Assembly (NCBI GenBank): GCA_016934515.1
Contig: JAFGSR010000134.1
Location: 1 to 38,218, forward strand
Direction of reading: 5' to 3'
Source: Sedimentisphaerales bacterium
GTDB taxonomy: Bacteria; Planctomycetota; Phycisphaerae; Sedimentisphaerales; SM23-30
Length of the DNA stretch: 38,218 bases
Shown: positions 1 through 8,360 of the stretch, piece by piece
Layout of the letters: the number at the start of each line of letters is the position of its first letter
Numbering within the stretch: position 1 is the first letter of the stretch
Made by a program: the position numbers and the translations under genes
The notes under the pieces: generated by a model
Database searches by the model: none
What the model saw: the letters and a program-made list of their open reading frames with translations, nothing else
What the model was told of the DNA's origin: nothing

Positions 1-398
1 AAACAGGGGCGAAAGTTGGGTGGTTTTGGGGTGGTTTTTGAAGAAAGTTGGGGCAAAGTTGGGGGTTTTTTGCAGAAACTTGCGATTTTTAAAAATGGCT
101 TGTCGCGCTTTTGGCACGGTTGATTTGCTACGGAGAATTGATGTAAACCTTTATGTAACCGCAGATTAACGCGGATTTCGCCGATTCATATCCTAGTGCA
201 GTGGTGGGGTATGATTCGTTACGGGGAAATACATAAAATACCTATTAATTATAGCCGCTGAGTAAGAGTACGACTCAGGGAAAAGTAATTTATAACTTCA
301 AAAAACGCAAAAAAGGAAATTACCCGCAAGGCACAGAAACGCCAGGATATATTGACAGAAAAACAATGAAAACAGGATAAGAAAAATAGTCAATAGTA
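1..398. other. Intergenic left edge with degenerate repeat words
   Basis: No convincing gene is visible. The first 70 bases repeat a G/T-rich motif of the form AAAGTTGGGG, which recurs near 37140-37175. Positions 100-117 carry TTGTCGCGCTTTTGGCAC, whose near-perfect reverse complement lies at 38081-38098. Around 152-180 is a phrase of the type CGCAGATTAACGCGGATTT, and 316-385 holds further low-complexity phrases (CAGGATAAG and similar). A TTGACA hexamer near 353 has no good -10 and no plus-strand gene after it. Repeat-derived spacer DNA is the best description. Confidence 0.5.
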
Positions 399-2798
399 CT
401 AATTTGCTTGCTCTAATTTTAGAAGCAATTCCAGGATTTCAATTCGGACGGTATCAGCGACGGAGCGGTCCTTTGGTTCTTTCCAGTAGAGCTTATCTCC
501 ATTTGTCATGCAAGATGTAACGCGGCGGGCGGCGGAGTCGAGAAATATCTTTGCCTGTTCAATAGTATTACTGTTTACGTGGTCATTTTCCAGATTCGCT
601 ATTTTGTCCTGCAATATCCGCAGGTATTCAAAGTCCTCTATGCCTTCGCGAATGGCTTCCATGTGTTTGCCGGCGGTTACAGAATTTTCATCAAGAAAAA
701 CAGGCGTATAGGCCCCAACATTCGAAAGATATTCGTTCCATGAAGACGAGCCATTGGAATCGCCGAATGCCCAGAAACCGGAACCCTGACCACCGTATTG
801 CCAACAGAACCAGTGTTGCATTCGGTGATAGCTGTAAGGATCCAGCAGTTTACCCGGTCCGCTACAGGAATAAAACCATAGATTTCTCCCAGCTTTTCGG
901 TGTTTAATGTAAAAATCGGCGAACTTCCCATCATGTTCAATCCACATTCGTGTTTGGGGACAAAGCACATCGCAGATTTCAAACAACTCGGCGGTGCCGT
1001 TTTCGGGATCTGCCCAAATCGGATCTTCCCAAACGACAACTTTTGGTTCCGCTTTTTGAATTACCCGGGCGTACTCAATAATGATTTTATCTTGTTCGTG
1101 GGTGTGTGGTTCATCTACCAGCAACAGGCCCAGTTGTTCCGGCTTGATATTTTTTGTTTTGAGTTGATTGACCCACCAGGTGATCCAGTCAGCAACGGCC
1201 TGCTGAAACGGAGGCGTTCCCATTTCGAAATCACAAAAATTATTATTAACATTGGCAAAGACCAAGTATTTTTTCGCATCCGGCCATCGTTCCAGCCAAT
1301 TCCAGAAATATTCCGTCGAGGGCTCCTGGATCATTTTGCCATGTTCATTGTATTTTCCACTGGGCATTACCCTGTTTGTGGCCCAGGGCGAATCGACAAA
1401 ATGTTCTCGTAGATGCTGTATAAAAGCGGTTCGATTCTGAGGTGTGACTTGATAATATTGATCCTGATCGGTGTAATCCCACCCTCCCAGATGCAGTGTG
1501 GGCTGATCGGGAAAGCGGAAGGGATATATTTTCATCCGCACGGGAACGGTTGCCGGCACTGATTCAAACTGTATTTTTCCCTGATACTCACCGGCGGGGA
1601 TGTCCCTGGGATTAAAGGTGAGCCACACCTGTCGGGTCATACCCTGGGGAATTGTAAGACAAAAATTATCCCCTATTTTGGTGGCGACAGGCAGCGCCGC
1701 CGCGATGGGAATTCCGGATTTGGTGTCGGTGAAGGGCACTTCATGCACGGTGATATATTCCGGATTGAGCCCTCCCGGTAGGCCCTTTAGAGAAAGGCGG
1801 ACTTCCCGGGGTTCAGTTGCGGCATTACTGATATTAAATGCCGCGCTGCGATATTCATTGCTCATCATTGCTATATCAATTGCGGCTCCACCCTTTAGAG
1901 GCGGCTCGGTGGGACTGAGCATTTCCCAATGGTTCTTCTGCCAGATAGTAATTGAGTCGAAACCATTTTTCCGCCATATACCTGCTTGAACGGAAAATAT
2001 TCGCCGATGTAGTTCGTTCAAAGGGAAAATCGTCCGGAAGCCTTTCGGGGAGATCCTTTCGATCCGGGAGATTTCTATTTCGATAGCAGCAAGCTCTTGC
2101 TCTATTTGGTTGTTATGGGCGGGCGGTTGCAGAGCTTCACACACGGTTGCCAGCTCTTTTTGCAGTCGGCGTCGCACACCACGGGCGGTTTCAATTTCGT
2201 CAAAAAACTGCTTTACATTTTTTACTCTGGTACCTTTTAAAGGTAAATGTAAAAAGTCTTCTTCGCCGCGATAGATCTCAATCTCATCCACAAATAGAAA
2301 AAGTCCGGTGAGCAATAAGCATACATATCGAGCATGCGTCTTAAGGGTGTCTGTCTGGAAACGGTGTATCTGATAACCGGCGGCTTGGGTCTTTTCCTGA
2401 TCAGAGGCCAGCTTGATAAGGTTCCCCAGATAGCTAAATGACTTGCCATCATCACTGATGAGAATATGAATCGCCCCCGGCCATTCTACTCCCGCGACAC
2501 CCGCTGCAGTATTAAAAGAAATTCCCCCTACGGGTTGAGTGGACTCGAGATCAATGGTGATTATTACGGGGTTAGAGTTGCTCCAGCCCACCGTACTTTT
2601 CTGAGTCCAGAAATAACCTTCGGTGTAAACTCCATCAGTCAACTGCAGATTATCCTCAGGGTCTGTGCAATGCGAATAATTCGGCCTGGGCGAAAGGGTG
2701 TATTTTTTGCCGCGGGCAATATTTTCGCCTGGATTTGCATGCAGTAAGGACACCCCGCATAAGCAAGTGACGGTCAATGTTAATATTAAGTCTTTCAT
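399..2798 (-). CDS. Secreted DUF4091-type glycoside-hydrolase-like protein with N-terminal discoidin-like domain
   Basis: A predicted exported protein of about 799 residues. The start is the ATG at 2798, because GGAG lies eight bases upstream and the protein then opens with a signal peptide (MKDLILTLTVTCLCGVSLLHA). Residues ~25-180 resemble an F5/8-type C (discoidin, CBM32-like) carbohydrate-binding domain. A coiled-coil-like stretch with many E/I/L residues follows (~195-245). The C-terminal half (~430-780) resembles the DUF4091/GH123-like TIM-barrel family: LLLVDEPHTHEQD, then WAFGDSNGSSSWNEY, and an 'EAIREGIEDFEYLRIL' ending typical of that family. The Asp-Glu of VDEP is the likely catalytic region, by family analogy only. 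The ATG overlaps the stop of the 48-codon mini-ORF upstream (ATGA), so it is probably co-transcribed with the flavoprotein gene. The substrate cannot be named from sequence. Confidence 0.8.
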   Translation of the reverse strand: MKDLILTLTVTCLCGVSLLHANPGENIARGKKYTLSPRPNYSHCTDPEDNLQLTDGVYTEGYFWTQKSTVGWSNSNPVIITIDLESTQPVGGISFNTAAGVAGVEWPGAIHILISDDGKSFSYLGNLIKLASDQEKTQAAGYQIHRFQTDTLKTHARYVCLLLTGLFLFVDEIEIYRGEEDFLHLPLKGTRVKNVKQFFDEIETARGVRRRLQKELATVCEALQPPAHNNQIEQELAAIEIEISRIERISPKGFRTIFPLNELHRRIFSVQAGIWRKNGFDSITIWQKNHWEMLSPTEPPLKGGAAIDIAMMSNEYRSAAFNISNAATEPREVRLSLKGLPGGLNPEYITVHEVPFTDTKSGIPIAAALPVATKIGDNFCLTIPQGMTRQVWLTFNPRDIPAGEYQGKIQFESVPATVPVRMKIYPFRFPDQPTLHLGGWDYTDQDQYYQVTPQNRTAFIQHLREHFVDSPWATNRVMPSGKYNEHGKMIQEPSTEYFWNWLERWPDAKKYLVFANVNNNFCDFEMGTPPFQQAVADWITWWVNQLKTKNIKPEQLGLLLVDEPHTHEQDKIIIEYARVIQKAEPKVVVWEDPIWADPENGTAELFEICDVLCPQTRMWIEHDGKFADFYIKHRKAGRNLWFYSCSGPGKLLDPYSYHRMQHWFCWQYGGQGSGFWAFGDSNGSSSWNEYLSNVGAYTPVFLDENSVTAGKHMEAIREGIEDFEYLRILQDKIANLENDHVNSNTIEQAKIFLDSAARRVTSCMTNGDKLYWKEPKDRSVADTVRIEILELLLKLEQAN

Positions 2799-2941
2799 TT
2801 CACGGTCTCCAAGTTGCATTTTACGAAAAGTTTTTCGTTACTTTCGTATTGGAAAAGGTGACTGATGTCGATGTCCATGAGTTCGTACGGGTTATTGACG
2901 TCGGCGTAGGGGCCTTTGTTTTTTTTTTTGTTGGTGTCCAT
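2795..2941 (-). pseudogene. 48-codon mini-ORF derived from the 264-aa membrane-protein gene
   Basis: This small frame sits between the flavoprotein gene and the DUF4091-like gene. Its ATG overlaps the flavoprotein stop (TGATG) and its TGA overlaps the next ATG (ATGA), so all three frames are chained. Residues 1-27 (MDTNKKKNKGPYADVNNPYE, then LMDIDIS) match residues in the C-terminal third of the 264-aa protein at 4597-5391 (MDTDKKSKGPYADVDDPYEL, then MNIDLS). The last 21 residues do not match. No ribosome-binding site of its own is visible, so any translation would be by coupling. It reads best as a duplicated gene fragment. Whether it is expressed is unknown. Confidence 0.6.
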
Positions 2942-2944
2942 CAG
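2855..2944. repeat. Direct repeat copy A (87-90 bp), flanks the flavoprotein gene
   Basis: This segment aligns with 4777-4863 in the same orientation. By eye there are about ten substitutions and one 3-base length difference, in the T-run (11 T here). The length difference keeps the reading frame on the minus strand. The two copies enclose the flavoprotein gene and its promoter. Confidence 0.85.
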
Positions 2945-4284
2945 AGTATTTTCGCAACGACTTCGGCGGCTTTGATGAGGGGGTACGCGGTTGGCGGCGC
3001 GGTAAGCAGTGGATGGGTGCCGATTTGAGCAGTTAAGATAGTGCTGATGGTTATCCTGTTTTGCACTATAAAACCAATCAGATTTATGAGTTCACCGGTA
3101 CTCATACCGCCAACTACTTCACCACCCAAAACCACCCCCGACTCACTTGCCACGATCAATTTAACCAGTTGTTTATGGGTGCCGGGTAAGGTTCCCGGAT
3201 GTTTGTCAATACCTTCAAAAGAACCAGTTACCACATCAAACCCTTCTTTGACGGCGGTGCTTTCTATAAGTCCTGCGGCTCCGAAACCGGTATCGCCAAT
3301 AGCGGTGGAGAAAATTGCGATTGTTCCAGCGAAGGTTTTTAAGGTAGATAATTTATACAAGTTCATGCCGGCAATTCTTGCTTCGGCACAAGCGGTGGAA
3401 GCCAACATAATGCCGGTGTGTCTGCGGGTAAAGAAATCCCTCTTTAATGCGCAATCACCGACGGCGAAAATGTCCGGACAGTCCGTCCTCATATATTCAT
3501 CAATTATAATGAAGCCACCTTCGTTTACCCGGATTCCGGATTTTTGGGCCAGCATGGAATTCGGGCGATAGCCCATCGACAAGACGACTGCATCGGTATC
3601 AATGGTTTCCCCATTGTTCAATAAAACACCGGTAACAGTTTGGTCTCCGGTAATTTCCTTGACGCCTATACCGGTTTGGACAAGAACGCCTCTGGCGGAA
3701 AGAATTTCCTCGGCCCTGACGGCGATTTCTTGATCAAAAGCTAGAGCGAGAATATGGGGCAGGATCTCAACAATAGTAACCTGCTTATGTCGCTTGTTCA
3801 GTTCATCGGAGACCTCCACGCCAATAAAACCGCCTCCGATGGTGACAATCTTATCGGCAGAATGAAGTTTTTCCAAAGCGGTATCCAAATAATCCTTATT
3901 TTTGGGAACGCTAAAGACGTTTTCCTTATCGGCGCCATTGAGCCAGGCAGGAATAACCGGCGTCGAACCGAGAGCCAGGATAAGCTTTTCAAAAGAAATT
4001 TCCTTATGGTCAGTGGTCTTGCACAATTTCTTTTGAATGTCAATGGAAACAATCTCACCAATCATCAATTCAATGCCGGCCTGGGTTAAAACGCCATCGG
4101 CCACCGTATTTTTATCGCTGTTTTCCAGCGATCCGAAGATGTAGGGAATGCCGCAGGGGACGACACATTTTTTTTCCTTGCGAATCAAGGTGAAGGATTT
4201 TTCCGGATAACTGGATTTTCCTGTGACCGCTGCGACAATTCCCGCGGCACTGCCCCCGACGACCAATACATCTGTATTCTGCAT
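2941..4284 (-). CDS. FAD/NAD(P)-dependent disulfide oxidoreductase, CoA-disulfide reductase / NADH oxidase family
   Basis: A 447-residue flavoprotein. The start is the ATG at 4284, eight bases after AAGGAG; an in-frame extension upstream lacks a ribosome-binding site. The order is an FAD-binding Rossmann motif (VLVVGGSAAG, residues ~6-15), a single redox-active Cys at residue 44 (VVPCGIPY), an NAD(P)-binding motif (TIGGGFIGVEVS), the second FAD motif (DIFAVGDCA) and a C-terminal dimerisation domain. The single Cys in a CGIPY context is that of the CoA-disulfide reductase/NADH oxidase/NADH peroxidase group, not the CxxxxC of classical disulfide reductases. The likely role is thiol or oxygen/peroxide redox balance in the cytoplasm; sequence alone does not separate CoA-disulfide reductase from NADH oxidase. 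It has its own promoter at 4377-4405 and heads a chained transcript with the mini-ORF and the DUF4091-like gene. Confidence 0.85.
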   Translation of the reverse strand: MQNTDVLVVGGSAAGIVAAVTGKSSYPEKSFTLIRKEKKCVVPCGIPYIFGSLENSDKNTVADGVLTQAGIELMIGEIVSIDIQKKLCKTTDHKEISFEKLILALGSTPVIPAWLNGADKENVFSVPKNKDYLDTALEKLHSADKIVTIGGGFIGVEVSDELNKRHKQVTIVEILPHILALAFDQEIAVRAEEILSARGVLVQTGIGVKEITGDQTVTGVLLNNGETIDTDAVVLSMGYRPNSMLAQKSGIRVNEGGFIIIDEYMRTDCPDIFAVGDCALKRDFFTRRHTGIMLASTACAEARIAGMNLYKLSTLKTFAGTIAIFSTAIGDTGFGAAGLIESTAVKEGFDVVTGSFEGIDKHPGTLPGTHKQLVKLIVASESGVVLGGEVVGGMSTGELINLIGFIVQNRITISTILTAQIGTHPLLTAPPTAYPLIKAAEVVAKIL

Positions 4285-4596
4285 AAACAGGTACTCCTTT
4301 GTAGGTGTAAAGTTAAAAGTAAACGGCGGAACAAAATTGTCCCACTTAGCGGGGCAAAAATGCATCACCCACTTACTTTATAGCAGAGATCACCCCGGAT
4401 GTCAAATTCAAATAAGAATTCCGAGCCGGCTTTGCTGGACGGCACATAGCCGAGTTTATTGTAGGGTAAGCAGAATCTGCTTTCAAGTTGGTTAAGCCGA
4501 CGTTGTCCTGGGCTTTGGTATTTTGTTCCTTCAGGGCAGCTTTAAGGAATTCGTCTTTGGTGGAAGTGGTTGTTCTGTGATCGGTTACAGTTAGTG
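4285..4596. other. Spacer between the 264-aa gene and the flavoprotein gene
   Basis: This 312-bp spacer carries the flavoprotein promoter (4377-4405), a predicted leader of about 85 bases, and the AAGGAG ribosome-binding site at its left end. No hairpin followed by a T-run is obvious after the 264-aa gene. A minus-strand open frame from 4648 to 4373 crosses it, but it overlaps the end of the 264-aa gene and has no recognisable features. Confidence 0.5.
4377..4405 (-). promoter_or_regulatory. Sigma70-type promoter for the flavoprotein operon
   Basis: On the minus strand, TTGACA (4405-4400) and TATAAA (4382-4377) are separated by exactly 17 bases. Transcription would start near 4370 and leave a leader of about 85 bases before the ATG at 4284. 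Confidence 0.65.
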
Positions 4597-5391
4597 TTAT
4601 TGAGCGAGCAGGCGGAGGTGGGGTGCGGGTTCGTTTTGTTGAATCCATTTGAAGAAGGTGGCGGTGGAGGGGTTGTCGTAGTAATTGATGAGGATGTACT
4701 CCAGGATGTTGTGGCGGGTGTCGAGTTGCGGTTCTTTTTTGTAAAGTTCAATCAGGCGGCGCAGGTGGTGCTGGGAAAGGTTGCTGAGGTCGATGTTCAT
4801 GAGTTCGTAGGGGTCATCGACGTCGGCGTAAGGGCCTTTGCTTTTTTTGTCGGTGTCCATCAGGTCTTCGATGTAACGGTTGCGTTCTTCGTTGCCGAGC
4901 TTGGGGGCCAGGTCGAAGGGGAATTCCTGTATCTGTCGGATGCCGAAGTGTCTTTTTTCGTCAGTACCGACCGAGGATGATACTTCCACGGTGAGGGTGA
5001 CGAATTGGGTGTCGCTAACGAAGAAGGTGACTTTGTTGCCTTCGATTTTCATGGTGGAGAGGAAATCGGGGCCGATACAATCGACCAGATATTTTCGGAT
5101 GCGGGCGAAATGATCGATGTGTGCCTGGCGGTCCTGCAAGCCGATGCCGACGGCGGACCGAGCCTGGCTGGGCAGCAACTGATAGCAGGTTTCGAAAGGA
5201 TCGGGAGGGTGATTTTCGTTTTGCAGTGCGGAGAAGAATTTTTCGATGGCAAGTTGCATGGTGGCGGGGTGGGGATTGGATTCTGAGATGCTTTTGTTCA
5301 GGCCGGTTACGAGTTTGTAGCCCAGGTAGGCGGGCAGGGCCAGCAGTAAGATAATCAGTACTAATTTGACGAATGATTTGATAGAGTCCAC
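4597..5391 (-). CDS. Single-pass membrane-anchored protein of unknown function (264 aa)
   Basis: The start is a GTG at 5391 preceded by AAAGGGG. Residues ~7-26 (KLVLIILLLALPAYLGYKLV) form one hydrophobic segment, best read as an uncleaved membrane anchor with the rest outside the cytoplasm. The middle (~45-160) looks like an alpha+beta domain of the type that measures or binds ligand; the C-terminal part contains a Lys/Asp-rich strip (MDTDKKSKGPYADVDDPYEL) and a helical end. I recognise no family. It follows the HEAT-repeat gene by 23 bp on the same strand and is probably co-transcribed with it, so the two may act together at the envelope. Part of its 3' region is duplicated at 2855-2944. Confidence 0.7.
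   Translation of the reverse strand: MDSIKSFVKLVLIILLLALPAYLGYKLVTGLNKSISESNPHPATMQLAIEKFFSALQNENHPPDPFETCYQLLPSQARSAVGIGLQDRQAHIDHFARIRKYLVDCIGPDFLSTMKIEGNKVTFFVSDTQFVTLTVEVSSSVGTDEKRHFGIRQIQEFPFDLAPKLGNEERNRYIEDLMDTDKKSKGPYADVDDPYELMNIDLSNLSQHHLRRLIELYKKEPQLDTRHNILEYILINYYDNPSTATFFKWIQQNEPAPHLRLLAQ
4777..4863. repeat. Direct repeat copy B (inside the 264-aa gene)
   Basis: This is the coding copy, and probably the parent, of the segment at 2855-2944. It encodes roughly LMDTDKKSKGPYADVDDPYE and the following ~10 residues of the 264-aa protein on the minus strand. Confidence 0.85.
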
Positions 5392-5414
5392 AATTAAACC
5401 CCTTTAGAAAAAAA

Positions 5415-8048
5415 TCAATTTTCCGGTGTCGAAGCCAGCTGCGTTTTTGGAGCAGAAGGTGTTGGAGGTTTATCGGCTGCGGTGGGGGGTGCTGTAGCTG
5501 CTTCGGGAGTCGGCTTGGGTTGGGCAGGGGGTGGTGGTTTGAGGATGTTCCGGAAGCGTTCCAGGGCAGCGAGTCGCTTTTCCGGGGTGTCCTGGGCGGG
5601 GTACCCGGAGAGCCGGGCGTCGAGTTGGGTGAGCACCTTGGTGATCTGGGGATTGTCGGCAGGGGTTTCGGCGGAAAGGAGTTTTTTTTGCAGATCTATT
5701 AGTTTAAGGGCGGTTTCGATGCGGCGGTTTTCCCAGGCGGCTTTGGTCTGGCCGGGAGGGTATTTTTCCAGAGGGATAATGAAAACGGCGATGAGGTTGC
5801 CGGACCGGATCAATAAGGTGTCGTCGGCCTGGTATTTGTCGCAGGCGTCGTTGATTTTTTGCAAAACATTAGCGGGGTTAGGCCTGGTGAGCAGGTAATT
5901 GAAGAAGGGAGTGGCCTGTTTGAGGATGGCTTGTTTGTCGGCGTGGTCCAGGGCGATTTGCAGGATCAGGTAGTTGAATTGGTCTTTGAGTTCATCGGTG
6001 AGTTTGAGGTCGAGGAGGGATTTATATAAGTTAATAGCCTGGACGGGTTGATTGTCCTTCAGGGCCAGTTCAGCTTGATGAGAGAGGACGAGGATTTCGT
6101 AGTCGATGGGGACCGGTTGGTTGGCGGTTTTGGCCTGGTTGATTTTGTCGGCCAGGGTGGCGACGGAGAGGTTGAAAAGAGGGACTTCTTCGGCGCCGGT
6201 GGCAGATTTGAGGCTGTCGGCCCATTTGAAGATTTCGACAATGGGCAGCTGGGTGAGAATTTTGGTGAAAGCGGAACGGATTAATTTGGCGACGTCGGAG
6301 TTATCCTCCCGTGCCAGTCGGTCCCGAAGCGGAGAGAGCATGGTGGGGTCGGGGTAAAGCTCAATGGCTTCGAGTGCGGCGAATCTTACCACGAGTCCTT
6401 TGTCTTCGAGAAGGTTAGCAGGGGAGAGCAGCATGGGGAGCACATTTTTTTTGTGCATTTGGGTGAGAACGTAAACTGCCTGGCTGCGGATTTCGTCGGA
6501 TTTGTCAGCCAGGGCGATTTTGAGGATTTGGTCGAAAGCATCGACAGCGAGCTTGAGGTTAGCTTCCTGTTTGGCGATTTTTCCCATGGCCTGGATGATT
6601 TCGGTCTGAGCGGTTGAGTTAGTGGAGGATTTTTGGTAGGCCCCAGCCAGGGTCTGAGCGATTTTGTTGATGATTTCGGGTGAGACGGGAGCGTTTTTGG
6701 TTTCGGAAATTTTGCCGAGTGTTCGAGCGGCCTGGGCGACGACATTTTGTTCTGAAGACTCGAGCAGTATCAGGGCCTGCTCGGCGGCGGGGGAATATTC
6801 GAATTCTCCGAGGGTTTTCAGGATGGCGGCCTGGGTTGGGGGGTCGGTTTCGAGGGTAAGCTGTTTCAGCAGGGCGGAGGGGGCGTCTTTGGCGTGGGCG
6901 GAAAGATTCTCGAGCGAAGCTGCGGTAAGTTGACGGAGTTGCGGGTCGGGATCGGAGATGAGTGGTATGATAAGCTGAACCAGCTTAGGGGCTACATCGG
7001 AGCTTTTGATGTCGGGCTGAGCGCTCCAACGTGAGATTTGCTGCAATACCCAGATGCGGATGGATTGTTCGGGTTGGTTTTGCAGTTTTTCCTTAAGGAA
7101 GTTGAAACGATTGTCGGGTTGGTTACGCAGGTTGAAATTATCGGTGAGCAATTCGAGGTTTTGTTGCAATCGCTGAGTGCTTAGGTTGCGTTGGGAGAGA
7201 ATGTCAGCCTGGGCGTTGTTGAGTTTGATGCGAATGCGGTCGATTTGCCAGTAAAGAAAAACTTCGGGGTCCATTTCGGTGATGCGTTTTAAGAGGTCGG
7301 ACTGGAAAGATTGGATATCGAGTGGTTGGGGCAGGTAAAGAGCCGAAGCGATGGCCTGGGCGGCGTGATCGCGGATGGGCTGGGGTTGTGAGGCGTCGAG
7401 CAGGTTGGCCAGGGCGAGAATGGGTTCTTTGCCGGGTATGAGTTGGAGAGCGGCGATGGCGTTTAGTCGGTGGGGCTGAGGAAGGTTGGCGTCCTGGACC
7501 ATTTGTGAGAGTCGGGCGGGGACGCCGTCGTGGCATCGGACCAGGGCCTGCGCGGCCCAGATGGACAGTTCGGGATCTTCGGTTTTGAGGTTTTTGAACA
7601 GGGGGTCGATGAAGATGGCAGGGATATAAGAGTTATTGGTGATGGAGGTGGGCAACTGGCTGCTTTTGGCGGCGATGGTCTGGCAGATGATGATTTTGGC
7701 GGAGATGTTCTGGTCGCTGTTGAGGATTTCAATCAGGATGGGGTGTGCGTTCTGGTCCTTGAGCAGTTCCCGGGCAAAGTCCTGGCGGAGAGGTTGTTCG
7801 ACGGTTTCGCTGAGCAGGCCATTTTTCATGACGTCGATTTTACCGGTGTCCTCGGCGGCGGCAGGTGTGGGGGCCGGTGCGATTGAAGCAGGCGGAGTTT
7901 CCGCTGCGGGGGCGTTGGTTGGAGTGGGTGATTCCTGGCCAAAAAGCGGGGCGGAGAAAATCAGCATTAAAGCAGCAAGAGTCCCGAAAAACAGACAAAA
8001 TCCGCTATAGTAAGCCGATTTCATGCGAAATTTTCCATTATAGGACAT
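5415..8048 (-). CDS. Exported HEAT-repeat protein
   Basis: About 877 residues. I chose the ATG at 8048 because GGAGG lies ten bases upstream; a second ATG at 8024 is possible, and the in-frame ATG at 8093 has no such signal. A positively charged N-terminus and hydrophobic stretch (YYSGFCLFFGTLAALMLIFS) ending near FGQE suggest a signal peptide. A Pro/Ala/Thr linker follows, then a long run of paired helices with HEAT/ARM-like spacing (for example SDPDPQLRQLTAASLENLSA and LVVRFAALEAIELYPDPTML), then a TPR-like helical part (QAELALKDNQPVQAINLYKS). The C-terminus is a Pro/Ala-rich tail of about 50 residues. Such alpha-solenoids are protein-protein scaffolds; no catalytic motif is visible. The 264-aa anchored protein follows in the same unit. 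Confidence 0.8.
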   Translation of the reverse strand: MSYNGKFRMKSAYYSGFCLFFGTLAALMLIFSAPLFGQESPTPTNAPAAETPPASIAPAPTPAAAEDTGKIDVMKNGLLSETVEQPLRQDFARELLKDQNAHPILIEILNSDQNISAKIIICQTIAAKSSQLPTSITNNSYIPAIFIDPLFKNLKTEDPELSIWAAQALVRCHDGVPARLSQMVQDANLPQPHRLNAIAALQLIPGKEPILALANLLDASQPQPIRDHAAQAIASALYLPQPLDIQSFQSDLLKRITEMDPEVFLYWQIDRIRIKLNNAQADILSQRNLSTQRLQQNLELLTDNFNLRNQPDNRFNFLKEKLQNQPEQSIRIWVLQQISRWSAQPDIKSSDVAPKLVQLIIPLISDPDPQLRQLTAASLENLSAHAKDAPSALLKQLTLETDPPTQAAILKTLGEFEYSPAAEQALILLESSEQNVVAQAARTLGKISETKNAPVSPEIINKIAQTLAGAYQKSSTNSTAQTEIIQAMGKIAKQEANLKLAVDAFDQILKIALADKSDEIRSQAVYVLTQMHKKNVLPMLLSPANLLEDKGLVVRFAALEAIELYPDPTMLSPLRDRLAREDNSDVAKLIRSAFTKILTQLPIVEIFKWADSLKSATGAEEVPLFNLSVATLADKINQAKTANQPVPIDYEILVLSHQAELALKDNQPVQAINLYKSLLDLKLTDELKDQFNYLILQIALDHADKQAILKQATPFFNYLLTRPNPANVLQKINDACDKYQADDTLLIRSGNLIAVFIIPLEKYPPGQTKAAWENRRIETALKLIDLQKKLLSAETPADNPQITKVLTQLDARLSGYPAQDTPEKRLAALERFRNILKPPPPAQPKPTPEAATAPPTAADKPPTPSAPKTQLASTPEN

Positions 8049-8120
8049 TCCCGGCGGTCCTCCAGACCCATTATGCCTGATACGAGCCAGCATAATTTAT
8101 TTTACGCAAAAGCCCTTAAA

Positions 8121-8149
8121 AGGATAGCGTAGGTGTGAGTAATTGTCAA
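8121..8149 (-). promoter_or_regulatory. Sigma70-type promoter for the HEAT-repeat gene
   Basis: On the minus strand, TTGACA (8149-8144) and TATCCT (8126-8121) are separated by 17 bases. The predicted start near 8114 lies about 65 bases upstream of the chosen ATG at 8048. It stands back-to-back with the plus-strand promoter at 8187-8215. Confidence 0.6.
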
Positions 8150-8186
8150 CATAAACTCATGTAAACTGGTTGGGGACAAACAAACG

Positions 8187-8215
8187 TTGCTCTTTTATTT
8201 ATAGCATCTTATAAT
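8187..8215 (+). promoter_or_regulatory. Sigma70-type promoter for the LPG_synthase_TM / plsY genes
   Basis: TTGCTC (8187-8192), a 17-base spacer, and a perfect TATAAT (8210-8215). The gene starts at 8361, so the leader would be about 140 bases; nothing recognisable as a riboswitch is in it. Confidence 0.5.
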
Positions 8216-8360
8216 AATTTCGACCTGGTTGGGAGTTTGACGTTAGGAGTTTTTTTGAAACCTATTCAAAAGTGAGGCAATTTTCTGCGAAGCAGTTTGA
8301 TTTGTGCAATGATACTGGTGGAGGAGAAGAGCTAAAAGGATATGCGACGGTGAAGCAAAG

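Noticed and set aside
353-358. TTGACA near the left edge as a promoter
   Set aside because: No suitable -10 and no plus-strand gene downstream.
4373-4648. 91-codon minus-strand open frame after the 264-aa gene
   Set aside because: It overlaps the 3' end of the 264-aa gene, has no ribosome-binding site, shows low-complexity residues at its start, and runs across the flavoprotein promoter.
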